Positions 8,535 through 18,631 of a DNA stretch of 64,000 bases are shown piece after piece. The position numbers were made by a program, and so were the translations under genes. The DNA is from an uncultured Aequorivita sp. (GTDB lineage Bacteria; Bacteroidota; Bacteroidia; Flavobacteriales; Flavobacteriaceae). Positions within the stretch are counted from its first letter, which is position 1. Each line of letters begins with the position of its first letter. The notes beneath the pieces are model-generated. The model ran no database searches. It had not been told where the DNA came from and worked only from the letters and a program-made list of their open reading frames with translations. The stretch lies in NCBI GenBank assembly GCA_937125455.1, contig CAKZLK010000033.1, positions 42,701 through 106,700 of the forward strand, given 5' to 3'.

Positions 8535-8729
8535 ATGAAATTAAGTCCATATGCATTTTTTAGCAGTTTTGGTTCTTTTTGTATTTGTAGTGTTTTTATG
8601 TTTCTGTCAACTTCTGTTGTTGCCCAAAAATCCAGAGCCATAGAAGCTATACTCGATACCAAAGCAAATCCAGCGTATATAAATAAACCCCCAAGCATTT
8701 GCTTGGGGGTTTTCAATCTAACTATTTAA
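8535..8729 (+). CDS. Doubtful small secreted peptide downstream of the SOUL gene
   Basis: This 64-codon frame begins 10 bp after the SOUL stop. Its N-terminus resembles a signal peptide ending in STSVVAQ, a typical Bacteroidetes cleavage site. The last codons run through the bidirectional terminator, which argues against a functional C-terminus. A frame on the other strand (FALVSSIASMALDFW and beyond) is equally open. It may be the remnant of a longer gene or noncoding sequence. Confidence 0.25.
   Translation: MKLSPYAFFSSFGSFCICSVFMFLSTSVVAQKSRAIEAILDTKANPAYINKPPSICLGVFNLTI
8685..8713. terminator. Bidirectional terminator between SOUL and clpB genes
   Basis: AAACCCCCAAGC (8685-8696) and GCTTGGGGGTTT (8701-8712) form a perfect 12-bp stem with a four-base loop. 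T-rich sequence lies 3' on both strands, which suits the converging genes. Confidence 0.9.
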
Positions 8730-8749
8730 GCGTCTAAAAGTCTAAAAAA

Positions 8750-11350
8750 TTATTCAATTAAACTCTCTTGGTTTCTAAATACCAGGGCATCATCAAAATT
8801 ATCTAGTAGAATAACACTTTCTGTGGTTATTTTTCCGGAAAGTATTTCTTTACTGAGCTCGTTTAGGACCTCACGCTGTATTACCCTTTTTACCGGTCTT
8901 GCTCCATACTGAGGGTCAAATCCTTTTTTGGCAAGATATGCAATTGCCTCAGGTGTGGCATCCAGCACAATATTTTGTTTCAACAACATTTTGGAAACAC
9001 CTTTTAATTGAAGTCCCACAATTTTATGAATGTCACTTTTTGAAAGTGGTGTAAACATAATAATATCGTCAATACGGTTCAAAAACTCTGGTCGTACAGT
9101 TTGTTTTAGAAGTGCAAGCACTTCCACTTTGGCGCCTTCCATTGCAGTTTCGGGATCTTTAACGGTTTCAAAGCGTTCCTGTATTATCTGACTACCCATA
9201 TTGCTGGTCATGATAATAATAGTGTTTTTGAAATCTGCCAGGCGACCTTTGTTATCTGTCAATCGACCTTCGTCCAAAACCTGCAACAAAATGTTGAATG
9301 TATCTGGGTGTGCTTTCTCAATCTCGTCTAGCAATACGACACTATAGGGTTTACGTCGAACAGCCTCTGTTAATTGCCCACCTTCATCATATCCAACATA
9401 TCCTGGAGGCGCGCCCACCAAACGACTCACACTGTGGCGTTCTTGGTATTCGCTCATATCAATACGTGTCATTGCATTTTCATCGTCAAACAAGTATTCT
9501 GCCAATGCTTTAGCAAGCTCAGTTTTACCCACACCGGTTGTTCCCAAGAAAAGGAAACTACCAATAGGCTTCTTTTCGTCCTGCAAACCTGCACGACTTC
9601 TACGAATGGCATCGCTCACTGCTATAATGGCTTCATTCTGTCCAACCACGCGTTTGTGTAAGTGGTCTTCAAGTGTCAACAGTTTTTCACGGTCGCTTTG
9701 AAGCATTTTTGTTACTGGAATCCCAGTCCATTTTGCTACAACTTCCGCAATATCTTCACGGGTTACCTCTTCTTTTATTAAAGAAGTGCCTTCATCGTTT
9801 TCTGCGAGTTGGGTTTCTAATTCACTTAGGGCAGCTTGTGCATCTTTGATCTTTCCATAACGAAGTTCTGCAACTTTACCGAAATCGCCATCGCGCTCGG
9901 CACGTTCGGCTTCTAACTTATAGTCCTCGATTTGAGTTTTTAGGTTTTGAACGTTGTCAACCACTTCTTTTTCCCCTTGCCATCTTGCGTTTAGCTCGTT
10001 GCGTTCCTCTTTCATATTCGCAAGATCGGAGTGAAGTGCTTTCAACTTAGCTTCATCTTTCTCGCGCTTTATGGCTTCTATTTCAATTTCAAGCTGCATA
10101 ATTTTTCTGTCCAAAACGTCAAGTTCCTCAGGTTTGGAATTAATCTCCATACGAAGTTTTGAAGCAGCTTCGTCCATTAAGTCAATTGCCTTATCGGGAA
10201 GAAAACGGTTTGTAATATATCTTTCTGAAAGTTCTACAGCGGCAATAATAGCCTCGTCTTTGATTCGCACCTTGTGATGGGTTTCATATTTCTCTTTAAT
10301 ACCGCGAAGAATTGAAATAGCACTCTCGGTATCAGGTTCGTCCACGATTACCTTTTGGAAACGGCGTTCCAATGCTTTGTCTTTTTCGAAATACTTTTGG
10401 TATTCATCCAAAGTGGTTGCGCCAATTGCCCGCAATTCGCCTCTGGCTAGTGCAGGTTTTAGAATGTTTGCGGCATCCATAGCGCCTTGACCACCACCAG
10501 CTCCAACTAAAGTGTGGATCTCATCAATAAAAAGCACAATATCTCCTTCACTAGAAGTTACTTCTTTGATAACGGCTTTAAGGCGCTCTTCAAACTCACC
10601 TTTATATTTTGCACCGGCAATCAATGCGCCCATATCCAAAGAATAGATTTCTTTAGTTCTTAAATTTTCAGGAACATCGCCGTCTACAATTCTGTGCGCC
10701 AAACCTTCCGCAATGGCTGTTTTACCAGTTCCAGGTTCACCCACAAGCATCGGATTGTTTTTGGTTCTTCGTGTAAGTATTTGAAGAATCCTTCTAATTT
10801 CTTCATCGCGGCCAATTACAGGATCCAGTTTACCGTCACGGGCAAGCTGGTTGAGGTTTTTGGCGTATTTGTTTAAAGAATTATAAGTTTCTTCGGCACT
10901 TTGCGAAGTAACGTTTTCACCACCGCGCAATTCTTGTATGGCGGCTTTCATTCCTTTTTCGGTTACTCCTTGATCTTTTAGGCTTTGCGCAATGCTACTT
11001 TTTGAGCTCAGAATAGCTAAAAGAAGGTGTTCGATAGAAACGTATTCGTCGCCCATCTTTTTAGCGATGTTGCTAGCCTCAATGACAGTTTTGTTCGCTT
11101 CTCGTGAAAGCATAATATCACCGCCAGAAACCTTTGGGAAGCTTTCCAGTTGCTTATCTAGAATTTGTTTTAACGTAACAAGGTTTACGTTAAGTTTCTT
11201 TAAGATGAAAGGAGTTACGTTTTCATCAACCTCAAAAATTGCTTTGAGGATGTGTTCGTTTTCAATTTGTTGATGACCAAATCCTTGCGCAATTTGCTGC
11301 GCTTGCTGGATGGCCTCCTGGCTTTTAATTGTAAAATTGTTAAAGTTCAT
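8750..11350 (-). CDS. clpB: ATP-dependent disaggregase ClpB
   Basis: ClpB is a hexameric AAA+ machine that, with the DnaK system, pulls apart aggregated proteins after heat stress. The 866 residues contain the double Clp N domain (1-150), AAA1 with Walker A GEPGTGKT and Walker [16 protein letters not shown], and the coiled-coil middle domain (about 400-530, Lys/Glu-rich) that distinguishes ClpB from ClpA and ClpC. AAA2 follows with [14 protein letters not shown] and [13 protein letters not shown], then the D2 small domain containing [12 protein letters not shown]. Pore-loop tyrosines lie in [10 protein letters not shown] and [10 protein letters not shown]. The gene is complete and monocistronic. 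Confidence 0.98.
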   Translation of the reverse strand: MNFNNFTIKSQEAIQQAQQIAQGFGHQQIENEHILKAIFEVDENVTPFILKKLNVNLVTLKQILDKQLESFPKVSGGDIMLSREANKTVIEASNIAKKMGDEYVSIEHLLLAILSSKSSIAQSLKDQGVTEKGMKAAIQELRGGENVTSQSAEETYNSLNKYAKNLNQLARDGKLDPVIGRDEEIRRILQILTRRTKNNPMLVGEPGTGKTAIAEGLAHRIVDGDVPENLRTKEIYSLDMGALIAGAKYKGEFEERLKAVIKEVTSSEGDIVLFIDEIHTLVGAGGGQGAMDAANILKPALARGELRAIGATTLDEYQKYFEKDKALERRFQKVIVDEPDTESAISILRGIKEKYETHHKVRIKDEAIIAAVELSERYITNRFLPDKAIDLMDEAASKLRMEINSKPEELDVLDRKIMQLEIEIEAIKREKDEAKLKALHSDLANMKEERNELNARWQGEKEVVDNVQNLKTQIEDYKLEAERAERDGDFGKVAELRYGKIKDAQAALSELETQLAENDEGTSLIKEEVTREDIAEVVAKWTGIPVTKMLQSDREKLLTLEDHLHKRVVGQNEAIIAVSDAIRRSRAGLQDEKKPIGSFLFLGTTGVGKTELAKALAEYLFDDENAMTRIDMSEYQERHSVSRLVGAPPGYVGYDEGGQLTEAVRRKPYSVVLLDEIEKAHPDTFNILLQVLDEGRLTDNKGRLADFKNTIIIMTSNMGSQIIQERFETVKDPETAMEGAKVEVLALLKQTVRPEFLNRIDDIIMFTPLSKSDIHKIVGLQLKGVSKMLLKQNIVLDATPEAIAYLAKKGFDPQYGARPVKRVIQREVLNELSKEILSGKITTESVILLDNFDDALVFRNQESLIE

Positions 11351-11542
11351 ATATATTTTTTTATTTTAATATCAGTTTAATCGCAGTTAGAAACTACGCT
11401 TTGAATGCATAATCTCAAATACAAAGCCATTATAAATTTACGACAAAATGTCTGTAAATCCACCTATTTTGACAGACATTATGACTGTTTTAAACATTTT
11501 TTCTTTTATAATTTCTTTTAGAAAATATGGGCATTTAAAATG

Positions 11543-11550
11543 TAGTTTTG
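11543..11550 (+). promoter_or_regulatory. -7 box of the ytxJ promoter
   Basis: TAGTTTTG matches TAnnTTTG exactly, 20 bp before the ATG. No clear TTG occurs at the expected upstream distance. Confidence 0.5.
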
Positions 11551-11570
11551 TGTAATAAATAAGATACGAA

Positions 11571-11963
11571 ATGGGATTTTTAGATATATTCAAAACACCA
11601 AGAGACATTGTTAAAGAAGAAATAGTCGAAGTGCCATGGCATTTATTGGCTCGTATAGAACAATTAGATGAAATAATTGAGGAGTCCAAGGCCAAGCCAG
11701 TTGCTATTTTTAAACACTCCACCCGTTGTGGAATTAGTAGAGGGGTGTTGAAGTTACTTGAAAAGAACTATAACCTTACAGATGACCAATTAAAACTTTA
11801 CTATTTAGATCTTATACAAAATCGCGATATTTCCAATGAAATTGCTAGCCGTTTTAAAGTAAATCATGAGAGTCCACAAATGATTGTCATTAAAAATGGG
11901 GTAGTGGTGCATCACGATTCGCACCATTCAATTGAGGCTGCACATTTGGATCGATTTGTTTAA
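11571..11963 (+). CDS. ytxJ: Bacillithiol-system redox protein YtxJ
   Basis: A 130-residue monothiol thioredoxin-fold protein with its probable active cysteine at Cys53 in FKHSTRCGISRG. The family (DUF2847) is associated with de-bacillithiolation of proteins. The partner strand SPQMIVIKNGVVVHHDSHH is intact. Its presence suggests that the organism uses bacillithiol as its low-molecular-weight thiol, although no bacillithiol synthesis gene lies in this window. It is divergent from clpB and ends 3 bp from the converging lipoprotein gene, with no terminator between. Confidence 0.9.
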   Translation: MGFLDIFKTPRDIVKEEIVEVPWHLLARIEQLDEIIEESKAKPVAIFKHSTRCGISRGVLKLLEKNYNLTDDQLKLYYLDLIQNRDISNEIASRFKVNHESPQMIVIKNGVVVHHDSHHSIEAAHLDRFV

Positions 11964-11966
11964 AAT

Positions 11967-13148
11967 CTAGAGGGAGTTATTTCGTAAAATCTCCTTAAAT
12001 CTTTCTTTAATATCCTGTCCGGCATCAAACACCATTTGTTCATTGTTTGGGAAGGGAATAAAATGATTGCTCAAAAGCTTTTTGTCTTCAGCTGTTAGAG
12101 CGCGTCTATCTCCTCGAAAGGTAGCGTAAGTATTCCTAAAAACAAATTCTGAAGAAAGGGGAAAACTATTTATTTGCTGTCTTTTGTTCAAGTCCTTATA
12201 GACCACTGTTCCGCCAACAAACACGGCCTTTTCTTGAGTGGTGGTATAAACAGTAGCGGAAATATCTATATATCTATCAATTTTAATTGGATTGCCAAGA
12301 CTGTCTCTAACTATATTTCCACCACGATCCCGTCTAAAATCATAGCCGTCCTTAATACGCTGATTTCTGTTGTACTGGCTGTCAGATATACGTTCTGGGG
12401 TTATTTGAATGGTTTGAAAGTTTAAATCAATACCTAAATCATAATTAATTCCTTTCTCACGTCTACTGTCATATTCGGTCCAGAAATCGTCTAGGCCATA
12501 GGTGTTGAAATCTAATAAGTCCTGCTCCAGCCTGAAAGGTATAAATTGTCCTGTGTGATTGTTTAATGTTACAAAAACAAAATCGGACCCTTGAAAATGC
12601 GCATCTTCCTTTAACTGAAAAACATCTTTATAATTAAGTTGTACTTCATCCAATTCGCACAAAACGTTGAAAGCGCTCCTGTAATCCTGCTTTGTATTGC
12701 GCTGCATGTAAACCAAAGCTTCTTGATAGAGGGATTTTACATAAGCATCTTTCGCGGCCAATAAATCATTTGAATAATCTGAAAAAATGAAGTTTGCATT
12801 TCTGCCCATTTCGTTACTATAAAGCGGAAGTAGTGGGCGTATTAAATTTTGACGTGATTGAAGATCCAGATAGGTATAGTATATTTCTTTGGCTCCTGAA
12901 GGACTGTTTTCTTTTTTCAGAAAAGCAATTTGGAGCATGTCTTCGTCTTTCGCTTTCAAAAATGCTTCTTCAAGAATTCGAATGTGGGCATCATATTCTT
13001 TTGCACCTTTATCTTTTTGAAGTTTTTTTGTAGCAAGCTCAATTGCTTCATCATAATTTCCCTGTGAAATAAATTTTTGGGAACGCTTAACGCTATTGCA
13101 TGAAATGCTGAAAAGTGCTGTAAATAGTAGTATGTAAAAAGCCTTCAT
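11967..13148 (-). CDS. Unknown conserved lipoprotein
   Basis: I do not recognise a named family. I place the start at the ATG at 13146-13148, because it gives a proper lipoprotein signal (LFTALFSISC); an in-frame upstream start would add 16 residues ahead of it. The mature protein has about 375 residues. It begins with a helical, repeat-like section (FISQGNYDEAIELATKKLQ, a TPR-like helix pair), followed by a beta-rich C-terminal half with many Arg and Asp residues. No catalytic motif is seen. It probably sits in the outer membrane facing the periplasm. It lies 51 bp downstream of fumarylacetoacetase, whose function gives no obvious link. Confidence 0.7.
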   Translation of the reverse strand: MKAFYILLFTALFSISCNSVKRSQKFISQGNYDEAIELATKKLQKDKGAKEYDAHIRILEEAFLKAKDEDMLQIAFLKKENSPSGAKEIYYTYLDLQSRQNLIRPLLPLYSNEMGRNANFIFSDYSNDLLAAKDAYVKSLYQEALVYMQRNTKQDYRSAFNVLCELDEVQLNYKDVFQLKEDAHFQGSDFVFVTLNNHTGQFIPFRLEQDLLDFNTYGLDDFWTEYDSRREKGINYDLGIDLNFQTIQITPERISDSQYNRNQRIKDGYDFRRDRGGNIVRDSLGNPIKIDRYIDISATVYTTTQEKAVFVGGTVVYKDLNKRQQINSFPLSSEFVFRNTYATFRGDRRALTAEDKKLLSNHFIPFPNNEQMVFDAGQDIKERFKEILRNNSL

Positions 13149-13199
13149 GCCGAATTTGATTTGGTTATGAAGGCTAAAGTACAATAGTGATGCCAATTA

Positions 13200-14480
13200 T
13201 TATTGTTTGATGGCAGGTAATAGTTTTGTTCTACATTCTCCGAAACCGATCCGCACATTTTCGTTTTCACAGAAACCTTTCAAAATAACAGTATCGTTGT
13301 CATTAATAAATTTACGTTCTGAGCCATCAGAAAGTTTGATGGGTTTTTCACCACGCCAGGTTAATTCTAGCATAGAACCATATGAATCTGGTGTTGGGCC
13401 TGAAATTGTTCCGCTTCCCATCATATCGCCACTGTTTACGTTACAGCCATTAATAGTGTGATGCGCCAACTGCTGACTCATATTCCAATACATATATTTG
13501 AAATTTGAACTAGAAACCTTGCTTTCTTTTCCTTTTTCTGGAGCAATATATACTTCAAGGTTTATATCGTAACTTTTCTTTCCTTTATACTGAAGATAGG
13601 GTAATTGTTCCATTTCAGGTTTTGGACCTTCAACTTTAAAAGGTTGAAGCGCATCCAAAGTCACAATCCAAGGGGATATGGACGAAGCAAAGTTCTTTGC
13701 TAAAAAGGGTCCGAGCGGAACGTATTCCCACTTTTGGATATCTCGTGCGCTCCAGTCATTGAAAAGCACCAATCCGAAAATATACTCCTCAGCTTCATTC
13801 ACTGGAATGGGTTCACCCAATACATTTGCATCTGTAGTAATAAAGGCCATTTCAAGTTCAAAATCAACCAATCTTGAAGGACCAAAAACGGGTTCGGTTG
13901 CACCATCGGGCATCGTTTGTCCCCAAGGTCTTCTGGCGTTAATACCACTTGGAATAATGGAAGAACTTCTTCCGTGGTACCCTACGGGTATATGAAGCCA
14001 GTTTGGCATCAGTGCATTGTCCTTTCCACGGAACATGGTACCAACGTTGGTTGCATGCTCTTTGCTGGAATAGAAATCGGTATAATCTCCAACCTGAACC
14101 GGTAGCTGCATTTCAACTTCATCTAACGTGAAAAGGATATGCTTTCTGTGGTCTTCGTTATCGCGAAGTTTTGGGTTTTCCTTATCGAAAATATCGGCGA
14201 TTCGGTTTCTTACGAGTCGCCAGGTTTTTCTTCCATCACTAATAAAATCATTTAAAGTATCTTGAAGAAAAATATCATCTGTAAGTTCAATTCCTTTAAA
14301 ATAACCCAATTGGTGCAAGGCACCAAGATCAATGGCATAATCGCCAATTCGGGTTCCTATGGTAATAATATCATCGCGTGTTAAAAATACACCGAAAGGA
14401 ATATTTTGAATTGGAAAGTCTGTGTCTGGCGCTGTATCGAGCCAGGTTTTACGTTTGGGGTCGTTGGCAGTTATAGGCAT
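13200..14480 (-). CDS. fahA: Fumarylacetoacetase
   Basis: This enzyme hydrolyses 4-fumarylacetoacetate to fumarate and acetoacetate, the last step of tyrosine and homogentisate catabolism. The 426 residues match the usual length. An SH3-like N-terminal domain (FPIQNIPFGVF) is followed by the catalytic domain with DYTDFYSSKEHATNVGTMFRG, VGYHGRSSSIIPSG, and the metal-binding acidic residues in DFELEMAF and FNDWSARDIQKWE. The C-terminal GSGTISGPTPDSYGSMLE is intact. Homogentisate dioxygenase and maleylacetoacetate isomerase are not in the window. It diverges from glyA across a 197-bp region. Confidence 0.97.
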   Translation of the reverse strand: MPITANDPKRKTWLDTAPDTDFPIQNIPFGVFLTRDDIITIGTRIGDYAIDLGALHQLGYFKGIELTDDIFLQDTLNDFISDGRKTWRLVRNRIADIFDKENPKLRDNEDHRKHILFTLDEVEMQLPVQVGDYTDFYSSKEHATNVGTMFRGKDNALMPNWLHIPVGYHGRSSSIIPSGINARRPWGQTMPDGATEPVFGPSRLVDFELEMAFITTDANVLGEPIPVNEAEEYIFGLVLFNDWSARDIQKWEYVPLGPFLAKNFASSISPWIVTLDALQPFKVEGPKPEMEQLPYLQYKGKKSYDINLEVYIAPEKGKESKVSSSNFKYMYWNMSQQLAHHTINGCNVNSGDMMGSGTISGPTPDSYGSMLELTWRGEKPIKLSDGSERKFINDNDTVILKGFCENENVRIGFGECRTKLLPAIKQ

Positions 14481-14644
14481 GTCAATATTTATTTTGCTGT
14501 TGAAAATAAAACTAAGTAAAAAAAATACAAATTGTTTAAAATCAATATATTAATTACTTGGCAATTTTTTTTTCAACGAATGTTTTGTTAGTAAAATTCT
14601 TCATCAAATATATATATTTCATGATAGTTACCGAATGTAATTAC

Positions 14645-14652
14645 TATTTTTG
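14645..14652 (+). promoter_or_regulatory. -7 box of the glyA promoter
   Basis: TATTTTTG matches TAnnTTTG exactly, 25 bp before the ATG. No convincing TTG lies 19-20 bp upstream. The fahA-glyA gap (14481-14677) shows no riboswitch-like structure. Confidence 0.5.
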
Positions 14653-14677
14653 GATTTAATTAACTTTTACTGATATT

Positions 14678-15952
14678 ATGCAACGCGACGAACAAATTTT
14701 TGAACTAATAGAAGAAGAAAAACAACGCCAAACAAACGGTCTGGAGCTGATTGCTTCAGAGAATTTTGTAAGCGACCAGGTAATGGAAGCAGCAGGTTCC
14801 GTTTTAACAAATAAGTATGCTGAAGGCTATCCTGGCAAGCGCTATTACGGTGGCTGCGAAGTGGTGGATGAAGTAGAACAAATAGCTATTGACCGCGCAA
14901 AAACTTTGTTCGGAGCAGAATACGCAAACGTTCAACCACACAGTGGTTCGCAGGCAAATACAGCTGTTTTTGCAGCTTGTTTAAAACCGGGCGATAAATT
15001 TTTAGGATTCGATCTTTCCCATGGCGGGCACTTAACCCATGGTTCCCCAGTAAACTTTTCAGGCCGACTTTACGAACCCGTTTTTTATGGAGTTGATAAA
15101 GAAACAGGAAGAATTGATTATGATAAGGTTGAAGAAATTGCAATAAAAGAAAAGCCAAAAATGATTATTGCTGGAGCTTCGGCTTATTCGAGGGAGATTG
15201 ACTACAAACGTTTCCGTGAAATTGCCGATAAAGTTGGTGCAATACTTTTTGCAGATATTGCGCACCCAGCTGGTTTGATTGCCAAAGGCATTATTGGCGA
15301 TCCGCTTCCACATTGCCACGTGGTTACTACAACCACACATAAAACTTTACGCGGCCCGCGTGGTGGAATGATTTTGATGGGCAAGGATTTCGACAATCCT
15401 TTTGGACAAAAACTGAAAAATGGAAACCTTAAAAAGATGAGTAGTCTTTTGGATAGCGCTATTTTCCCAGGAAATCAAGGTGGGCCATTGGAACATATTA
15501 TTGCTGCAAAAGCTATTGCTTTTGGTGAGGCCTTGACGGATGATTTTCTTCATTACATGGTTCAGGTAAAAAAGAACGCCGAACTTATGGCGCAGAAATT
15601 TGTTGATAAGGGATACGATATTATTTCTGGTGGAACTGATAACCATATGATGCTTATCGACCTTCGCAATAAAAATATTTCAGGAAAAGATGCCGAAGAA
15701 GCATTAGGAAAAGCAGATATTACGGTGAATAAAAACATGGTACCTTTTGATGACAAATCTCCTTTCGTTACAAGCGGAATTCGTGTGGGAACCGCTGCGA
15801 TAACAACCCGGGGTTTAGTTGAAACGGATATGGGAAAAATCGTTGATTTAATTGACGAAGTAATTATGAACCATGAAAACGAAGCCAAATTGGAAAGCAT
15901 TGCTGAAAAAGTGAATGTAATGATGGCTGGCTTGCCGTTATTTAAAAGTTAA
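14678..15952 (+). CDS. glyA: Serine hydroxymethyltransferase
   Basis: This PLP enzyme interconverts serine and glycine while loading tetrahydrofolate with a one-carbon unit. The 424 residues are the usual bacterial length. The PLP lysine is Lys222 in [16 protein letters not shown]. Other signatures are [35 protein letters not shown] and [11 protein letters not shown]. It is a single gene with its own promoter box and terminator, as expected for a housekeeping enzyme. Confidence 0.98.
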   Translation: MQRDEQIFELIEEEKQRQTNGLELIASENFVSDQVMEAAGSVLTNKYAEGYPGKRYYGGCEVVDEVEQIAIDRAKTLFGAEYANVQPHSGSQANTAVFAACLKPGDKFLGFDLSHGGHLTHGSPVNFSGRLYEPVFYGVDKETGRIDYDKVEEIAIKEKPKMIIAGASAYSREIDYKRFREIADKVGAILFADIAHPAGLIAKGIIGDPLPHCHVVTTTTHKTLRGPRGGMILMGKDFDNPFGQKLKNGNLKKMSSLLDSAIFPGNQGGPLEHIIAAKAIAFGEALTDDFLHYMVQVKKNAELMAQKFVDKGYDIISGGTDNHMMLIDLRNKNISGKDAEEALGKADITVNKNMVPFDDKSPFVTSGIRVGTAAITTRGLVETDMGKIVDLIDEVIMNHENEAKLESIAEKVNVMMAGLPLFKS

Positions 15953-15979
15953 GAAAAAAAAATCATCCAACTATTTTAA

Positions 15980-16008
15980 AACCTTCAGCTCTCAGCTGAA
16001 GGTTTTTT
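15980..16008 (+). terminator. glyA terminator
   Basis: AACCTTCAGCT and AGCTGAAGGTT form a perfect 11-bp stem around CTC, followed by T6. The same left arm recurs at 17370. Confidence 0.92.
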
Positions 16009-16087
16009 GGTTTTCAACGCAACTATTTAAATTTTTTCGGACTATCTAGTATATAGTAAAAGTTAACTTCTTTTAAAACTCATTAGT

Positions 16088-17344
16088 ATGAAAAAAATAT
16101 GCTTCCTTTTAGTGCTTTCACTAATATTCTTTAGCTGTTCAAAAGATGAAGATGAAGATCAAACTCAAAATTTTACCGTACACTTAAACGTTGATCGTTT
16201 TTATCAATGTGGAAATGATAATGAAAGCGTTCGTGCTTTTCTAAGTGATGAAAACGGAACAATACTAGATAGTGGTGATTTGAAAAAAGGACAACTTACA
16301 ACCTTAAGTTTTTCGAAAGATGCCTCCGTACACTTCGATTTAAGCTATATGCGCTATGATATTACTGATTTGGGTAGAGAAGTATATTCACTAGTAACTT
16401 TTACAAACATAGAAGCAGGAACATACTATATAGAAGGCCCAAGTACTTTTTATGAAAGTTCAAATGATGAGATTACTCTAAAATTGTACAATACGGGCTA
16501 TCCTTTTGAGGTTACATCTCGTCTTAATTGGGAAGGAGCTGGCGGCCCGGAAAATGGCGGGTATTTTAATTTCAGTTCAAATTTAGTAGTTTCACCTACA
16601 AGTGATTTTTATGCTTCTTTTAAAAGTCCTAATGATCAGTTTGATAGGTATTATTGGGGAGAAGATATACCTGAAGGTTCTGTTTTTAATATTGATTATG
16701 GCACGCTACCGGAAATTACTAACATCGTAAATACGCAAATTCCATCAAACAATTTTTTCTACTTTTCAGTAGAAGGACTTAGAAATAATGATGTAAATAA
16801 TATTCATCATTCCATCGCTTATGAAAATTCTTCTGAAGGCAATACTTCGCTTTCAACTTCAGTCCCGCCTAATATTTTTGATAATTATTTATTTAATGTC
16901 TATTATAATACTAATAATCTAGGATATTCTAAAAAAATGTTCACGAACACTATTCCAGAGCAAATAAATACTCCCACAATAAACTTAACAATTAATAACC
17001 CGTCTCCACAGAATTTTAATATGAGTACAACTGGGGAAGCAACTATATATAATGTTACATTTAGAGCAGAAAATATTGATGACACGGTATTTTTTGTACA
17101 AAAAATTTATGGTGAAGTTACTCCCGAAGTTTCTTTTTCAAAAGAAAACTTGCGCATGAATATTCAACAGTCTTATCAAGGTTTATCCTGGCTTGAAACA
17201 ATTTCGTTAGGTTCGGCTGGTTTAGTTTATTACAGTTTAACAAACTCCTATAAAGATATTTTGAAAAATGAAATAAAAGGAAAGCGGTACGAAATTCCAG
17301 CGGTAAATGGTTTTATTGACAGTTTTTCAAAACAATTCAATTAG
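16088..17344 (+). CDS. Unknown lipoprotein
   Basis: I do not recognise this 418-residue protein. It has a classic SPII signal (LSLIFFSCSKDEDEDQ) with an acidic stretch after the cysteine. A beta-rich region with many Asp, Asn, Tyr and Phe residues follows, without visible repeats or catalytic motifs. The C-terminal quarter is more helical (SWLETISLGSAGLVYYSL). The acidic residues after the cysteine could favour surface export of the lipoprotein. It is a single gene flanked on both sides by terminators with the same arm sequence, which suggests it could have been inserted or duplicated as a unit. Confidence 0.65.
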   Translation: MKKICFLLVLSLIFFSCSKDEDEDQTQNFTVHLNVDRFYQCGNDNESVRAFLSDENGTILDSGDLKKGQLTTLSFSKDASVHFDLSYMRYDITDLGREVYSLVTFTNIEAGTYYIEGPSTFYESSNDEITLKLYNTGYPFEVTSRLNWEGAGGPENGGYFNFSSNLVVSPTSDFYASFKSPNDQFDRYYWGEDIPEGSVFNIDYGTLPEITNIVNTQIPSNNFFYFSVEGLRNNDVNNIHHSIAYENSSEGNTSLSTSVPPNIFDNYLFNVYYNTNNLGYSKKMFTNTIPEQINTPTINLTINNPSPQNFNMSTTGEATIYNVTFRAENIDDTVFFVQKIYGEVTPEVSFSKENLRMNIQQSYQGLSWLETISLGSAGLVYYSLTNSYKDILKNEIKGKRYEIPAVNGFIDSFSKQFN

Positions 17345-17369
17345 CATAGGTTTGTTTGTATTCTGATTA

Positions 17370-17402
17370 AACCTTCAGCTAAAAGTTGAAGGTTTTTTTT
17401 AT
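17370..17402 (+). terminator. Terminator of the unknown lipoprotein gene
   Basis: AACCTTCAGCT pairs with AGTTGAAGGTT around AAA, with one G-T pair, followed by eight or more T residues. The left arm is identical to that of the glyA terminator. Confidence 0.9.
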
Positions 17403-17431
17403 TATACACGGTAAGCAAAACTTCAATTATT

Positions 17432-17439
17432 TACCTTTG
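17432..17439 (+). promoter_or_regulatory. -7 box of the GNAT-guaD operon
   Basis: TACCTTTG matches TAnnTTTG exactly, 26 bp before the ATG. No TTG lies at the standard distance. Confidence 0.5.
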
Positions 17440-17465
17440 GGTTTATTAAATAGTTTCAGAAATAT

Positions 17466-17960
17466 ATGAATTTAGAAACCGACCGACTTCTACTGCGCCA
17501 ATATGTATTAAGCGACGCACCTTTTATATATAAGTTAATGAATAGCGAGGGCTGGCTCAAAAACATAGGGGACAGAGGCATCAAAAATATTGAAGATGCT
17601 GAAGCTTATATGCAAAAAAACTATTTGAGTAGTTATGAAAAACACGGATTTGGGCCTTATTTGGTTTCATTAAAAGACGGAACGCCCATTGGTTCTTCCG
17701 GATTATACAAACGAAACAATCTGGAGCACCCCGATGTGGGTTTCGCTTTTTTGTCGGAGTTTGGCAACAAAGGATATGCTTTTGAATCAACTAAGGCGGT
17801 TATGAAATATGCTGCGGAAAAGTTGAAACTCCAAACTATTGTCGGCATCACGTTGCCAGAAAATATTTCATCAGTAAAGCTTTTGAAAAAATTGGGGCTT
17901 TCTGAAATTGGCACTTATAAATATGAAGATGGGGAAGAGTTGCTATTGTTTTCAAATTAA
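17466..17960 (+). CDS. GNAT acetyltransferase (RimJ/RimL-like)
   Basis: A 164-residue acetyl-CoA-dependent acetyltransferase of the Acetyltransf_3 type. It opens with the usual LETDRLLLRQYVLSDA. The acyl-CoA binding region is seen in DVGFAFLSEFGNKGYAFE and the last helix in LPENISSVKLLKKLGLSEIG. The acceptor is unknown; related proteins acetylate ribosomal protein N-termini or small molecules. It lies 12 bp upstream of the guanine deaminase gene, so the two are co-transcribed. Confidence 0.88.
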   Translation: MNLETDRLLLRQYVLSDAPFIYKLMNSEGWLKNIGDRGIKNIEDAEAYMQKNYLSSYEKHGFGPYLVSLKDGTPIGSSGLYKRNNLEHPDVGFAFLSEFGNKGYAFESTKAVMKYAAEKLKLQTIVGITLPENISSVKLLKKLGLSEIGTYKYEDGEELLLFSN

Positions 17961-17972
17961 AACTAAAAAAAA

Positions 17973-18452
17973 ATGATTACTGAAAAAGATAAACAATTTA
18001 TAAAACACGCCATTGAACTTTCCGAAAAAGGAATGGACTCCAATGCGGGCGGACCTTTTGGTGCAGTGGTTGTAAAAAATGGCGAAATAATTGCTGAAGG
18101 CTTTAACCAAGTAACCTCAAGCAATGATCCAACGGCGCATGCTGAGGTCGTGGCAATCCGAAAAGCCTGTGAAAAGCTAAACACTTTCCAGCTTGATGGC
18201 TGCATTGTTTATACTTCCTGCGAGCCCTGCCCAATGTGTTTGGGTGCCATTTATTGGGCCAGACCAACTGCAGTTTACTATGCGTGTACAAAAGAAGACG
18301 CTGCAGAAATTGGCTTCGATGATCACTTTATATATGAGGAGATTGATAAAAATATTGAAAACAGGAACATAAAGTTTATTAATCTTGATAGGGAAGAAGG
18401 CCGAAAAGTTTTTAAAAAGTGGGAAGCGAAGGAGGGAAGGATTGATTATTAA
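17973..18452 (+). CDS. guaD: Guanine deaminase (CDA fold)
   Basis: This enzyme would deaminate guanine to xanthine for purine salvage or nitrogen release. The 159 residues belong to the cytidine-deaminase fold. The zinc site is His56 and Glu58 in TAHAEVVAI with Cys86 and Cys89 in TSCEPCPMCLGAIYWAR. The C-terminal segment FDDHFIYEEIDK is typical of the Bacillus GuaD type and not of TadA, which favours a purine substrate over tRNA. It follows the GNAT gene and ends well before a shared terminator. Confidence 0.88.
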   Translation: MITEKDKQFIKHAIELSEKGMDSNAGGPFGAVVVKNGEIIAEGFNQVTSSNDPTAHAEVVAIRKACEKLNTFQLDGCIVYTSCEPCPMCLGAIYWARPTAVYYACTKEDAAEIGFDDHFIYEEIDKNIENRNIKFINLDREEGRKVFKKWEAKEGRIDY

Positions 18453-18585
18453 TGGATATTTAGTCGTTTATTATAAAATGGAAATGGCCTATAGCTATTT
18501 ACCTTCAACGTGTAGATTTTAAAAACTAAACTGAAACTAAACTTCTTGATGGCATAATAATTTCAAATACAATTTAATTTCCAAC

Positions 18586-18615
18586 AAAAAACCCGTCACA
18601 TAGGACGGGTTTTTT
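18586..18615. terminator. Bidirectional terminator between guaD and the beta-helix lipoprotein
   Basis: AAAAAACCCGTC and GACGGGTTTTTT form a perfect 12-bp stem with a six-base loop, giving T6 on either strand between converging genes. The rest of the gap (18453-18585) shows nothing else. Confidence 0.92.
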
Positions 18616-18631
18616 AAAATTTAAAGTTTTT

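Noticed and set aside
8387..8716. Minus-strand ORF opposite the SOUL gene end
   Set aside because: It runs antisense through the conserved SOUL C-terminus and through the terminator, so it is best explained as a shadow frame.
14481..14677. Glycine riboswitch before glyA
   Set aside because: The divergent fahA-glyA gap is AT-rich and lacks the conserved riboswitch core and any expression platform.
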